This document shows positions 7,877 through 16,024 of a stretch of DNA of 42,119 bases, piece by piece. Origin of the DNA: a virus; the IMG/VR virus record IMGVR_UViG_3300010354_000188, positions 1-42,119 of that record. One strand, written 5' to 3'. The notes below the pieces were generated by a model, which was not told the DNA's origin, searched no databases, and saw nothing but the letters and a program-made list of their open reading frames with translations. Position 1 is the first letter of the stretch. Each line of letters opens with the position of its first letter. The position numbers were made by a program, and so were the translations under genes.

Positions 7877-9028
7877 TCACTTTTTTAAGTGTTCAATTTC
7901 TTCCTTCAAAGTATTTATTTGCTCCTGCTGCTCTTTTACTGCTTCGATCAATAATCCAATCAAACCATTATAATTTAATGTCTTATGCCCATCTTTTGCT
8001 TCACTGACGATTTCTGGTAGGACTTTCTCTACATCTTGAGCAATGACACCAGCAGAACTTTGCTGCACATGTTTCCAGTCAAAGGAAACTCCATTTATTT
8101 GCATTACTTTTGCAAGAGGATTATCAATTACTTTGATGTTTGTTTTAAGGTTGATGTCAGATGTGGAGTTAAAGTCAGTTGCAGTTGCTACGCCCGCAAC
8201 TACAAGTTGATTGACTGATAATGTTCCTGTTGATGGTATAAATGAGAAATAATTGCTAGTTGTTGTAATATATGGACTAACTGTACCTACACCAGAGACA
8301 AATAATGGATATTGAGGTGATGCAGTCAGTGTAGATATTCCTGTAACGGGACTTAATGGACCAGAAGCACCGGGAGCTCCAGTTGCACCAATACCCATTG
8401 TATAACCAATTACATCAACAACATCACCAGCAGATGCTCCTTGAATTAATGTTATGGTGCTTCCATTACTTGCTACAAATTCACTATCAGTTAAACGAAC
8501 ACCATTTAAATAAACATCAACGTACCCTGGGGTATAGGATGTTGAAAATGTAGTTTGATTTAGTGTTGCAGTAAGTGATGTAGATGTTTTTCCCGGTGTT
8601 AGTGATGGTTGTGCTAAATTATATGGAGAAGAATCAACCCATTGTGATGAAGAACCATCATTATAATAAATGAATGTTCTACCTAGGTTACTGTTATACC
8701 AAAGATCACCTGCTGATGGACTTGATGGCGCTACTGTGCTGATAGATACTGATGCTCCACCACCTCCACCACCTCCAGCAATACTAATATCGACAGTGGT
8801 TCCGTTAATTGCAAATGTATTTCCTGCGCCAATGAAGTTGAGTGCAGTAATAGGTCCTGATGTAATTGAAGTTCCTGCGGAAGAAATACCAAGATTAAAA
8901 CCACCCGTTGCAGTAACAATACCAGTAAAATTAGCACTACCAACAGCACTTAATACAGTCTTATTCTCTGTATAAGAAACTATACCAACTTTGATTTCTG
9001 ATTGTCTACCGCTTATGAAATTACTCAT
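7877..9028 (-). CDS. Tail fibre with C-terminal S74 intramolecular chaperone
   Basis: A 383-residue fibre protein. Residues 36-90 are a module (TATGGFNLGISSAGTS to SIAGGGGG) shared with the adhesin at 16460-18172. A short collagen-like GATGAPGASGP follows at about 214-224. From about residue 285 there is a Peptidase S74 domain. TSDINLKTNI holds the expected catalytic Ser290-Lys295 pair, followed by GVIAQDVEKVLPEIV, LNYNGLIGLLIEAVKEQ and a terminal coiled coil. In this family the domain guides trimer folding and then cleaves itself off, so the mature fibre should end near residue 289. It is coupled to the upstream gene by TGA-T-ATG. Confidence 0.85.
   Translation of the reverse strand: MSNFISGRQSEIKVGIVSYTENKTVLSAVGSANFTGIVTATGGFNLGISSAGTSITSGPITALNFIGAGNTFAINGTTVDISIAGGGGGGGASVSISTVAPSSPSAGDLWYNSNLGRTFIYYNDGSSSQWVDSSPYNLAQPSLTPGKTSTSLTATLNQTTFSTSYTPGYVDVYLNGVRLTDSEFVASNGSTITLIQGASAGDVVDVIGYTMGIGATGAPGASGPLSPVTGISTLTASPQYPLFVSGVGTVSPYITTTSNYFSFIPSTGTLSVNQLVVAGVATATDFNSTSDINLKTNIKVIDNPLAKVMQINGVSFDWKHVQQSSAGVIAQDVEKVLPEIVSEAKDGHKTLNYNGLIGLLIEAVKEQQEQINTLKEEIEHLKK
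8762..8923 (-). repeat. Shared fibre module, copy 1
   Basis: These 162 bases encode the 54-residue module from GIVTATGGFN to SIAGGGGG. The copy at 17945-18106 is highly similar at both DNA and protein level. It suggests recombination between fibre genes. Confidence 0.75.
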
Positions 9029-9029
9029 A

Positions 9030-9371
9030 TCAGTTCAGCGTCTCCAGCACACTTACAATACACTTGAGATTACTTGCATTGTTCCCAGATAAAACCAAAA
9101 TATCACTGGGTTCAAGAACTAATTTACCATTCAAAATACTTGCATTATCATTTGCAGGAACTGGAAGATCTTTTACAATTTCTGTGGTGACTGCAATACC
9201 AGAAACACTTCTCTCGTGAGAAACTGTAACTGTATATGTTTGTGATCCTACATTTGCAATCTGTGCAAGTAAAACAATACTGCTATAACCAGTGGGTGCA
9301 GTATAAATTCCAACTGGTGATGTAGATGCTATTTTGGTAATTGTTTTATAAGCATTAAGTGCAAGAGCCAT
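9030..9371 (-). CDS. Small virion structural protein
   Basis: A 113-residue protein starting MALALNAYKTITKIASTSPV, with a central QTYTVTVSHERS and a C-terminal ILVLSGNNASNLKCIVSVLE. The strand-rich pattern and position between fibre genes fit the small beta-sandwich virion proteins of T4-like cyanophages, and it loosely resembles the 106-residue gene at 7144-7464. GGAGG lies eight bases ahead of the ATG. Its stop is separated by one base from the next ATG (AACTGATATG), the same junction as at 20708. Exact virion location unknown. Confidence 0.7.
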   Translation of the reverse strand: MALALNAYKTITKIASTSPVGIYTAPTGYSSIVLLAQIANVGSQTYTVTVSHERSVSGIAVTTEIVKDLPVPANDNASILNGKLVLEPSDILVLSGNNASNLKCIVSVLETLN

Positions 9372-9375
9372 TGTA

Positions 9376-10944
9376 TTATCCTCCGAGTGCTAGAATGAGT
9401 GGAGTTACGTTTGCATATAAACTCCTTGTGTATGCTGTACCTGAAATATCACCAGTACTTTGATTAATTGCAACTCCATCACCAATTCTAAAGTTTCCTG
9501 ATTGATCTGTGCTTGTATAAACAACAAGACCACCATTTCTCATATCAACTTCATTTGCCTGAATTGGAACTCCTCCTGTTGAAGGAAGTGCATTTGCAAT
9601 CGTCACACCAGATCCAATGTATTCAAAAGAGTGTCCTGATGCAAGAATACGGCTTTGTTTAAATACAGGAACTGCTGTTCCAACTCCAACCGCATAAGGT
9701 AAATTTTCAGTAATGGTAATTGTAGAAATTCCTGCTGATGGTAGGGTTGCACTTTCAATTGCATAATATTTTGCTTTGGTTTCAAGAGAAAGTGTTAATC
9801 CAGATCCTCCACCGCCAGTAATTGTAATATTTGGTGTAGTTGTATAACCTCTACCAATAGAAACAATATCAACAGCAGTCACAGATCCATTTGTAATTGT
9901 TGCGACTGCTTGTGCTCTAATTCCCCAATCAGTTGATGGTGCATCAATTGTTAATGTTGGTGCTGATGTATAACCAGATCCACCATTGGTGATTGTAATT
10001 TTACTGACTTCATAATAAAGTTGATCAAAATAAACAACCTGTCCGTCATATGGGCGATTTGTTCCAACTCCAGCAATCACGAAAGATGAACTATTTGCAG
10101 CTGCTGCCGTAGTAATAATACCTGTATATTGAACTGACCCGACTCCATCAGCAACTAAACCATAATTTCCAAAAGATGAGTTGGAGTTTGTTAAATCACA
10201 TGCACCCCCAGATCCACAATAGATTGCAATATCATTACAAATAGTGAATAATGAAACTAACTGTCCGTAACCTTCATTGGTGATTGATACTCCAATACCA
10301 CCTTGATTGTATTGTGTATAACTATCAACTACAATGCTTTTTGTATTTCCTGATGCATGAGCACCATTAATTCTTACTCCAGTGCTATTCTGAATAAAGT
10401 TAGTGCAGTTCTGAACATAAGGTGACTGTGTAATATTTCCCGCGCCTGATGGACTGAATGCAATCATTGCACCAGTGTTTGCTGCACCTACAAATGATAG
10501 ATTTGCAATATAATTTCCATTTCTAACATAGAAAATATCACCCGAATTTGATGGAGTGACTGTAACTTCTCTTAAACTATCTCCAACGATGCTGACTTGT
10601 TCTGGTAATGTAATTGGGTTATTTTCTGTATATGTACCTGCGCTTACTTTAATAACTGTTCCTGTTGTAGCAATTGCAACTGCTCCTGCAATTGTTGCCT
10701 TTGCATCTCCAAGTTTTTTACCCGTATTTGTATCACTTCCGTCTGCAGTTACATAAAGAACATTTGTAACTGTTGCTCCTGCACCTAATCTTACAACATC
10801 TGTTGCAATACCCGTTCTTTCTCTACGAGTATACAGTTCTGCGTCGTAAGTATTAAGAGCTAGTTCTCCAAGATTTACGTCTGATGTTGTTGGTTTTTTA
10901 CCGGCAACAGAAGATCGTTTGATCTTAATAATCGGATCTGCCAT
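9376..10944 (-). CDS. Virion/fibre protein with beta-helix (pectin-lyase-like) core
   Basis: A 522-residue protein. The N-terminus, IKIKRSSVAGKKPTTSDVNL, is an attachment-type segment also seen in the 688-residue fibre (IQFKRGAFANLPGLQAGEPA). It is followed by YVTADGSDTNTGKKLGDAKA, the usual entry to a parallel beta-helix, and then many short strand repeats. Two motifs are shared with the 1998-residue protein: TNSNSSFG (about residue 250) and ILASGHSFEYIGSG (about 430). It is therefore a likely short relative of that protein. A late box lies 55 bases upstream, with a perfect palindrome between it and the gene. Confidence 0.75.
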   Translation of the reverse strand: MADPIIKIKRSSVAGKKPTTSDVNLGELALNTYDAELYTRRERTGIATDVVRLGAGATVTNVLYVTADGSDTNTGKKLGDAKATIAGAVAIATTGTVIKVSAGTYTENNPITLPEQVSIVGDSLREVTVTPSNSGDIFYVRNGNYIANLSFVGAANTGAMIAFSPSGAGNITQSPYVQNCTNFIQNSTGVRINGAHASGNTKSIVVDSYTQYNQGGIGVSITNEGYGQLVSLFTICNDIAIYCGSGGACDLTNSNSSFGNYGLVADGVGSVQYTGIITTAAAANSSSFVIAGVGTNRPYDGQVVYFDQLYYEVSKITITNGGSGYTSAPTLTIDAPSTDWGIRAQAVATITNGSVTAVDIVSIGRGYTTTPNITITGGGGSGLTLSLETKAKYYAIESATLPSAGISTITITENLPYAVGVGTAVPVFKQSRILASGHSFEYIGSGVTIANALPSTGGVPIQANEVDMRNGGLVVYTSTDQSGNFRIGDGVAINQSTGDISGTAYTRSLYANVTPLILALGG

Positions 10945-10973
10945 TCAACCCTCGCATGGTGGTATATACCTTT

Positions 10974-10997
10974 AGAAACTCTTATATAAGAGTTTCT
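10974..10997. repeat. Perfect 24-bp palindrome in a 5' leader
   Basis: The half-site AGAAACTCTTAT is followed by its exact complement, with no loop. It sits between a late box (11000-11007) and the start at 10944, so it would fold at the 5' end of that transcript. It may also end rightward transcription, since the plus strand continues into a T-rich stretch. Confidence 0.6.
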
Positions 10998-10999
10998 AT

Positions 11000-11007
11000 T
11001 ATTTATT
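11000..11007 (-). promoter_or_regulatory. Late promoter box
   Basis: The minus strand reads AATAAATA. It overlaps the stop of the 58-residue gene and precedes the beta-helix virion gene. Confidence 0.55.
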
Positions 11008-11182
11008 AAAAGTCTTCTGAGGATGTTTTTGTACCCCTTTTTGGTTTTGATTCTTGAGTTAAGACTTGAATTTGCTTCTGTAAGGTCTCTACTTGAGTTT
11101 CCAATACAATATTTTGGTTGAATAATTCAAATGCTTTTTGTTGATATTTTGCAAGAACTGCTTTTAAATCATCTTCAGACAT
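11006..11182 (-). CDS. 58-residue coiled-coil protein
   Basis: An ATG at 11182-11180 opens a 58-codon frame ending TAA at 11008-11006. The protein starts MSEDDLKAVLAKYQQKAFEL and continues with a heptad-like helix rich in Gln, Leu and Val, then a basic, Ser/Thr-rich tail (KPKRGTKTSSEDF). It looks like a small oligomerising helix. Codon use is like the neighbours and the frame is clean. A terminator-like hairpin directly upstream runs its T tract into the ATG, so the nearest SD-like sequence (AGGAG) is inside the stem. Expression may therefore be weak or regulated. Function unknown. Confidence 0.65.
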   Translation of the reverse strand: MSEDDLKAVLAKYQQKAFELFNQNIVLETQVETLQKQIQVLTQESKPKRGTKTSSEDF

Positions 11183-11187
11183 AAAAA

Positions 11188-11208
11188 AAGAGGAGATAAA
11201 CTCCTCTT
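11188..11208 (-). terminator. Rho-independent terminator after the 688-residue fibre gene
   Basis: On the minus strand an 8-bp stem (AAGAGGAG/CTCCTCTT) with a 5-base loop is followed by a run of T. It lies just after the stop at 11230. Confidence 0.75.
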
Positions 11209-11229
11209 ATTTAGATTGTGTTATGAACC

Positions 11230-13296
11230 TCAGAAAGTTCCAGCGTCAATTGTAATGTTCTCCAGTTTTCTTGTTCCACCAGAGCAACTGATGACTTGTG
11301 ATTGTCCAGCACAATCATTCACCCATAATGCACCAATTTCAAGTGGAGCATAAGTTGTAAATGTAATTTGTGGGTTGCTATTTCCAGTTCCGCCGCCATC
11401 AGAAATGACAGAACCTAACTTAAATCTTGCATCTGCCTGTTCCCAAACAAGTGCTGATTTCTTAGCAGAACCATCATAATAATTAAAGAGAACTCCAAGA
11501 TCCCATGTAGTTGTAGAAGAAGGTGCAGAACCATCAACAACACCAAGTTCAATTGTACGGTCTTCTACTGTCATTGCTGCAGTATTAACCTGAGTTGTGG
11601 AACCATTAACATAAAGGTTTCCACTAACTGTTAGGTTTTGTGCTGCAGTAATGTTTCCAGAACTATCAATCGTTGCTGCTTGAGTTGCATTTGAATGCTG
11701 GAGAGTTGCAACTTTAATTGTTGGAGCACTTAAAGATGTTCCAACAACAACTGCGTCAGGAAGACCAACAGTGATTGTTTGACCTGATGCTGAAGTTTCA
11801 ATTTCTCCAGCAGTACCAGCAACTGTTAATGTCTGTGATGTATTGAAACTTCCTGTTCCACTATCACCAGCAATTGTAGTTGTTAAATCAACTCCTGCAA
11901 TTTGAGTTCCAACATAATCAATTACTGCGGATGAAGTTGGAACTGATGATGCCGAAGAACCTGTTGATACTGAAGCAGAGAATTGAGTAATACCTACACC
12001 AGTACCAACTTTAAATGTATTGGTATTTGGATTGTAAAGAAGTTCAGCATCAACTCCAAGTGCTTTTGAGTTTCCTGAACCAACAGAAAGGACAAGGTTG
12101 TAATCTTGGTTGACTGCAACACCAGCAATATCAACATTTTGTGCTCTGGTTGCAGTTGTTGCCGTGCCAGTTAAGGTTCCCTGAACTGTTACATCACCAG
12201 TGAATAATGCATGTTGAGTAGTGAAGGTATTTGTACCTGGATTGTAGTAAATGCCGTCATCGGTATAAACACTTTCGTTAGTTGCAGATCCATTATGACT
12301 ATCAACAAAGGTTACATAATAGTTTGCTGCATTGTTACTTGCAGTAACTGTTTTAACTTGATCTGCAGAAGATGCATTGCCACTGAAAGTCGTTGCAGTT
12401 ACAATACCAGAAAAACTTGCATTTCTCCATCTTTGCGATTCATTACCTAGATCATAAGTTGCATCAGTGTTTGGTGTAATATTTGAGTTTACATCAGCAG
12501 TGAATACAACATTGTCTGTTGTTGCATCACCAAGAGTAATCGTACCACCTTGGAATGTAACTGCACCAACAAATGTAGAGACACCTGTTGCAGTGAAGTT
12601 TCTGGTCGTAATATCTTGACCAACAATAGAACCACCAGTAATTTGAATACCACCAACAAATAGTGAATTGCTAATATAAACGTCACTTGTGGTAAATGTT
12701 GCGAGACCTACTACAGTGACAGTATCTCCCGTTGCATTGCCAAGATTTACAGTTCCGTTAAATTGTGCCGGACCTGTAACAGTTAATGCGTTCCCAACAA
12801 TGACATCATTAGGAAGACCGATTTGAACCTGATTATTTGTAACAATTGTTTCAATTTCGTTTGCAGTTCCTGCAAACGTTAAAGTATCTGTAAGTAAAGA
12901 TATGGTGTCTGTTCCTGTTCCACCAGCAATACTTAAATTTGTTGATACGTCTGCAAATGACAGAGTACCTGATCCATTTGTTTTTAGGAATTGTCCGTTA
13001 CTTCCATCCGCACTTGGGAGTGTGAATGTTGTAATTCCCGCAAGACTATCGGGAGACTTGAGTGTAATAAAACTAGAACCATTAGCAGATCCTTCAACCA
13101 GATTTACTCCGCTTCCTGTTGAAGTTCCCTCTCGGGTCCAATAACGGTGAGATCCAAAGAATTTATTATTCGTTGTGGTACTATCAATACCTACATAAAA
13201 TTCAAATGTATCTGTTGTAAGTGCAGGTTCACCTGCCTGAAGACCAGGAAGATTAGCAAATGCACCTCTCTTAAACTGAATTACGGGAGATGTCAT
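11230..13296 (-). CDS. Large tail-fibre-like protein
   Basis: A 688-residue protein. The N-terminal segment, PVIQFKRGAFANLPGLQAGE, is typical of phage fibre attachment regions. The long shaft has repeated units such as FNGTVNLGNATGDTVTVVG, GVSTFVGAVTFQGGTITLGD and ATYDLGNESQRWRNASFSG; the last is characteristic of fibres carrying YDLGxxxxRWR motifs. The C-terminal part contains TVEDRTIELGV and DARFKLGSVISDGGG, and it ends ENITIDAGTF. The upstream 103-residue gene ends DKIDLDAGTF, so the two share a C-terminal tail. It has its own late box (13320-13327) and a terminator, so it is probably a separate late unit. Confidence 0.8.
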   Translation of the reverse strand: MTSPVIQFKRGAFANLPGLQAGEPALTTDTFEFYVGIDSTTTNNKFFGSHRYWTREGTSTGSGVNLVEGSANGSSFITLKSPDSLAGITTFTLPSADGSNGQFLKTNGSGTLSFADVSTNLSIAGGTGTDTISLLTDTLTFAGTANEIETIVTNNQVQIGLPNDVIVGNALTVTGPAQFNGTVNLGNATGDTVTVVGLATFTTSDVYISNSLFVGGIQITGGSIVGQDITTRNFTATGVSTFVGAVTFQGGTITLGDATTDNVVFTADVNSNITPNTDATYDLGNESQRWRNASFSGIVTATTFSGNASSADQVKTVTASNNAANYYVTFVDSHNGSATNESVYTDDGIYYNPGTNTFTTQHALFTGDVTVQGTLTGTATTATRAQNVDIAGVAVNQDYNLVLSVGSGNSKALGVDAELLYNPNTNTFKVGTGVGITQFSASVSTGSSASSVPTSSAVIDYVGTQIAGVDLTTTIAGDSGTGSFNTSQTLTVAGTAGEIETSASGQTITVGLPDAVVVGTSLSAPTIKVATLQHSNATQAATIDSSGNITAAQNLTVSGNLYVNGSTTQVNTAAMTVEDRTIELGVVDGSAPSSTTTWDLGVLFNYYDGSAKKSALVWEQADARFKLGSVISDGGGTGNSNPQITFTTYAPLEIGALWVNDCAGQSQVISCSGGTRKLENITIDAGTF

Positions 13297-13319
13297 TTCT
13301 ATTTACTTATATTTTCTAT

Positions 13320-13327
13320 TATTTATT
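13320..13327 (-). promoter_or_regulatory. Late promoter box
   Basis: AATAAATA on the minus strand, 23 bases before the ATG at 13296 and directly after the upstream gene's stop. Confidence 0.6.
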
Positions 13328-13329
13328 GA

Positions 13330-13641
13330 TTAAAAAGTCCCCGCATCCAGATCAATCTTATCGTCTAAATCTACATCTAATTGATTTATGAAATTATTTG
13401 GCAATCCTCCAGAAACTGCATTGGAAAGAACAGTGTCTGGGTCTACTGTTATATATTTCTGAGTTGCTGCATCATACATTACCACATATCCATTTTGAAC
13501 CCCAGTTGAATTAAAATCATTCAAATCGGAAAAGTTTGCTGGCACTTGAATTCCTCCGCTTAGAGTTCTAACAGAATACTTATCTGTCGTTTTTAGTTTA
13601 ACTTTAAATGCGTTTGATACTTGATTTACTTGGATGTTCAT
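13330..13641 (-). CDS. Small virion/fibre-associated protein
   Basis: A 103-residue protein. Residues 1-35 are strand-rich (VNQVSNAFKVKLKTTDKYSV). The middle reads DFNSTGVQNGYVVMYDAATQ, a pattern common in cyanophage fibre linkers (NGYVLxYDxxTxKW). The tail KIDLDAGTF is almost the same as the end of the 688-residue fibre. Its ATG overlaps the stop of the preceding gene (ATGA). A structural role next to the fibre is likely, but no family name can be given. Confidence 0.65.
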   Translation of the reverse strand: MNIQVNQVSNAFKVKLKTTDKYSVRTLSGGIQVPANFSDLNDFNSTGVQNGYVVMYDAATQKYITVDPDTVLSNAVSGGLPNNFINQLDVDLDDKIDLDAGTF

Positions 13642-13973
13642 ACGGACACCGTTTCGCTTACAATTACCGTACCTTCAAATGCTTTTGTAATTTTTCCAGT
13701 AGAAGATTGAGTAATGATCACATCATAGTAGTTTCTGCCTGAAGTAAGAAGAGATGTGTTTGCCGAAGTCATTGTTATTTTTATCTCACCAGTTGCAACA
13801 GTGATGGATGTTGAAAATGATGCAGATGTTGTGGCAGTTGGATGCTTTCTTATCTTTGCAGTTGCTGAATATCCATTCAACGAAAACACAGAACCATCGG
13901 CATTGGTGACATTAAAAGTCGCTTCAAAATATGTGCCTTTATCAATCGTTAAATTTACTGCCGGAACTGACAT
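13638..13973 (-). CDS. Small Ig-like/beta-sandwich virion protein
   Basis: A 111-residue protein with a regular strand pattern: LTIDKGTYFEATFNVTNADG, then SATAKIRKHPTATTS, GEIKITMTSANTSLL, and a final GRNYYDVIITQSSTGKITKA. This resembles small receptor-binding or baseplate accessory domains of the BppU N-terminal type found in many phages. A perfect TATAAATA late box lies 14 bases ahead of its ATG, with AAAAAAGG as a likely ribosome-binding site, so the leader is very short. It is the first gene of a two-gene unit. Confidence 0.65.
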   Translation of the reverse strand: MSVPAVNLTIDKGTYFEATFNVTNADGSVFSLNGYSATAKIRKHPTATTSASFSTSITVATGEIKITMTSANTSLLTSGRNYYDVIITQSSTGKITKAFEGTVIVSETVSV

Positions 13974-13987
13974 GGACCTTTTTTAAG

Positions 13988-13995
13988 TATTTATA
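13988..13995 (-). promoter_or_regulatory. Late promoter box, perfect TATAAATA
   Basis: The exact T4 late core on the minus strand. It abuts the palindrome ending the oxygenase operon, so one transcription unit ends where the next begins. Confidence 0.75.
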
Positions 13996-14018
13996 AAATC
14001 AACCGATCGGTTGATTTT
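13995..14018 (-). terminator. Perfect palindrome ending the oxygenase operon
   Basis: The half-site AAAATCAACCGA meets its exact complement. Its start overlaps the TAA of the last oxygenase gene. The 3' arm ends in TTTT, so it can act as a terminator. Confidence 0.65.
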
Positions 14019-14619
14019 ATTGATATACATCCAAGTTAAATGATATTGTAATTCTTTCAGAATCAGTTTCTTTTACATCAACGGAATGTTCAAGTTGTGA
14101 TGGGAATAAAATTAATTCACCTTCTTTTGGTTTATGAACATAATCTATGCAAGGAAAATTAGTTGGTTCATTATCTGGATTTTTAACATAAAGAATACCA
14201 GAAAGAGATCCTGCATGATTATGCAAAGGATTGTCGTCTCCTTTATAAGTAAAGTTCATCCAAATATCATAACCATCATAATGTCCCGAATAATTTCTTA
14301 AATGAACTGGACGATGACTTTCTCTTTCAGGAAGATTTGCTGCTTTTAGAAAAAGTTTCCCAAAATTTAAAAGATATCCAAGAAAAAAAGTATTATCAAT
14401 AAATCTTCTTGGAATTGCAGTTTGGTAGGAATTGTGATTTGTTCCAAAATTATAATGACTTAAAAGTTCTGCATACTCATCATCTTTAATTGCACGACAA
14501 GGTTCAATCCAAGAAAGAACATCCTGATAAATTCTATCGGGGAGTTGAGTAGATATGATAAGATTGGGAGTTTGTCCAATCAAAGTAACATCATTAAAAA
14601 TTTCTTCTAGTGTTTTCAT
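14017..14619 (-). CDS. 2-oxoglutarate/Fe(II) oxygenase-like protein (third of three)
   Basis: A 200-residue protein of the putative 2OG-Fe(II) oxygenase type common in marine phages. The C-terminal half carries the double-stranded beta-helix signature. NPLHNHAGSLSGILYV (130-145) holds candidate metal ligands H133/H135. FPSQLEHSV has H178. ERITISFNL has R189, the likely 2-oxoglutarate-binding Arg. Such enzymes hydroxylate proteins, nucleobases or small molecules; the substrate here is unknown. It starts two bases after the preceding oxygenase gene and ends in the palindrome at 13995-14018. Confidence 0.8.
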   Translation of the reverse strand: MKTLEEIFNDVTLIGQTPNLIISTQLPDRIYQDVLSWIEPCRAIKDDEYAELLSHYNFGTNHNSYQTAIPRRFIDNTFFLGYLLNFGKLFLKAANLPERESHRPVHLRNYSGHYDGYDIWMNFTYKGDDNPLHNHAGSLSGILYVKNPDNEPTNFPCIDYVHKPKEGELILFPSQLEHSVDVKETDSERITISFNLDVYQ

Positions 14620-14621
14620 AA

Positions 14622-15344
14622 TTATCGACTCATATCGTTAGCACAGTGAGCACGTTGTCCATCAGCAAGAACATAATGAAAAAAGATTTGATGATAATAA
14701 GTATCATCGCTTTCATTCAGTTTACGAATAAAATAATTTCCTCTATGCCTCGAAGGAAGTGATTCTCTCCAATGAGGTCTTTCGCATCCCTTATAGATCA
14801 TTCCATCTCCAGGTTGAAGACATACGTGACGTTGATCCCCAGATTCAAGAATTTCTTTTCTTGAATTATCCTTATAAGTATCTGGCGTTTTAATCCAAAG
14901 AGGCCAACATTCTTCAAGATTAGTGCTAATGTGAACACTTACAGAAATTTCACACGCATCACGATCTGCATGAAGTGTTAATGCCTGCCCAGCAAAATAA
15001 AAACGATCATAATAATAAGTATTATAAAGTTTTCTACCGATAATTTCTTCTAATTTGAGACGAATACCAGAATGAATACTTCTATATTGAGGATGAGTAT
15101 AAACCGCAAGTGATCCTTCTACCTGTCCTTCAAGTGGTGTAAAACTAAATTGATCTAATCTTTTTCCCCAGTAATTTATTTGTCCTCTTTCTTGAGGGAC
15201 TGGACGAAAAAGTTCTTTGGGATCCCAAAGATTTTTAATTACTAGATATCCATCTTTTTCAAACTGTTCATTACGAGTCCATGCTGTTCCTGTATTTTTT
15301 CTTTCTTGATTAGAAAGTTGTTCCAGCGTCATTTGTTCTGCCAT
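14622..15344 (-). CDS. 2-oxoglutarate/Fe(II) oxygenase-like protein (second of three)
   Basis: A 240-residue protein. The core motif is LTLHADRDACEISVSVHIST, with the metal pair H125-x-D127, then PGDGMIYKGCERPHWRE with the distal H191. Arg193 or Arg199/201 may bind the co-substrate. Residues 25-40 (NEQFEKDGYLVIKNLW) look like the usual N-terminal strand of phytanoyl/prolyl-hydroxylase-like proteins. The long insert WPLWIKTPDTYKDNS between the metal motifs is typical of cyanophage homologues. Start and stop are within two to three bases of its neighbours, so all three are probably co-expressed. Confidence 0.82.
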   Translation of the reverse strand: MAEQMTLEQLSNQERKNTGTAWTRNEQFEKDGYLVIKNLWDPKELFRPVPQERGQINYWGKRLDQFSFTPLEGQVEGSLAVYTHPQYRSIHSGIRLKLEEIIGRKLYNTYYYDRFYFAGQALTLHADRDACEISVSVHISTNLEECWPLWIKTPDTYKDNSRKEILESGDQRHVCLQPGDGMIYKGCERPHWRESLPSRHRGNYFIRKLNESDDTYYHQIFFHYVLADGQRAHCANDMSR

Positions 15345-15347
15345 AAT

Positions 15348-15968
15348 TTATTTCCACCTTGGACCAACGACCCAACCTACAATACTCTTACGAAGTCCTG
15401 ATTTAACAGGAAGAACGCGGTGCATTGTGCGAGAATCAAAAAGAATTACAGTTCCACGTTTGCGTGGAGCAATGTAAGATGATCCTCCTTCATCAAGAAG
15501 TTGTAAGTTTCCACCTTCATAGTCATCAGGATCGGAAAGTTGTAAAACAAAAGAAAGTTTTCTTACAAGTTCAATATTTTCATTGACGAAATCTTGAGCA
15601 AGACCATCTACACGATTTCCTACCGCTTGTGGTTTATAATGACATGAAATACCAGCATCGTTGTGCCAGGAGTAAAATTCGCCTGGTCCATATTGAGTAT
15701 ATTGCATGTTCTCACCATCAATGTTTCTCAAATCATACAAAAAGTTTTCACGATTTGCTCTTTGTACATAATGCCACATAAAACCACCTAACCAGTGATT
15801 TGTTGGAACCCATGCATTTTTTGAATTTCTTTTCTCTTTATTGAGAGCGTCTCCCATGAGACGGGAATCTCCCATTTGCTCATCAAAATTTTTCGTGAGA
15901 TCTTTTTCAATACAATTTACCACATCTTCTGGTATATCTGAAAAATACCAAACACTTTGAAATGCCAT
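15348..15968 (-). CDS. 2-oxoglutarate/Fe(II) oxygenase, prolyl-hydroxylase/PiuC-like (first of three)
   Basis: A 206-residue protein with the clearest motifs of the three: YGPGEFYSWHNDAG (H102-x-D104), RKLSFVLQLSDPDDYEGGNL (137-156), then LFDSRTMHRVLPVKSGLRKS with H183 and R193. This matches the PiuC/P4H-like family, which hydroxylates proteins or small ligands. All predicted iron and 2-oxoglutarate ligands are present. A weak late-like box (GAATAAAT) lies about ten bases upstream of the ATG. It follows the fibre accessory gene at 16025-16432 and starts a compact three-gene group inside the fibre locus. Confidence 0.88.
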   Translation of the reverse strand: MAFQSVWYFSDIPEDVVNCIEKDLTKNFDEQMGDSRLMGDALNKEKRNSKNAWVPTNHWLGGFMWHYVQRANRENFLYDLRNIDGENMQYTQYGPGEFYSWHNDAGISCHYKPQAVGNRVDGLAQDFVNENIELVRKLSFVLQLSDPDDYEGGNLQLLDEGGSSYIAPRKRGTVILFDSRTMHRVLPVKSGLRKSIVGWVVGPRWK

Positions 15969-16024
15969 GCGAAAATAATTTATTCAAACTTATTATATAT
16001 CAATTAATAATGAATGTCAATTAA

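Noticed and set aside
7871-7885. AATAAATG ahead of the gene at 7503-7871 as a late box
   Set aside because: It overlaps the start codon itself, so it cannot give a transcript with a usable start.
8356-8975. Plus-strand frames opposite the S74 fibre
   Set aside because: They are low-complexity Pro/His-rich or Val/Pro-rich mirror images of the fibre repeats, with no start signals.
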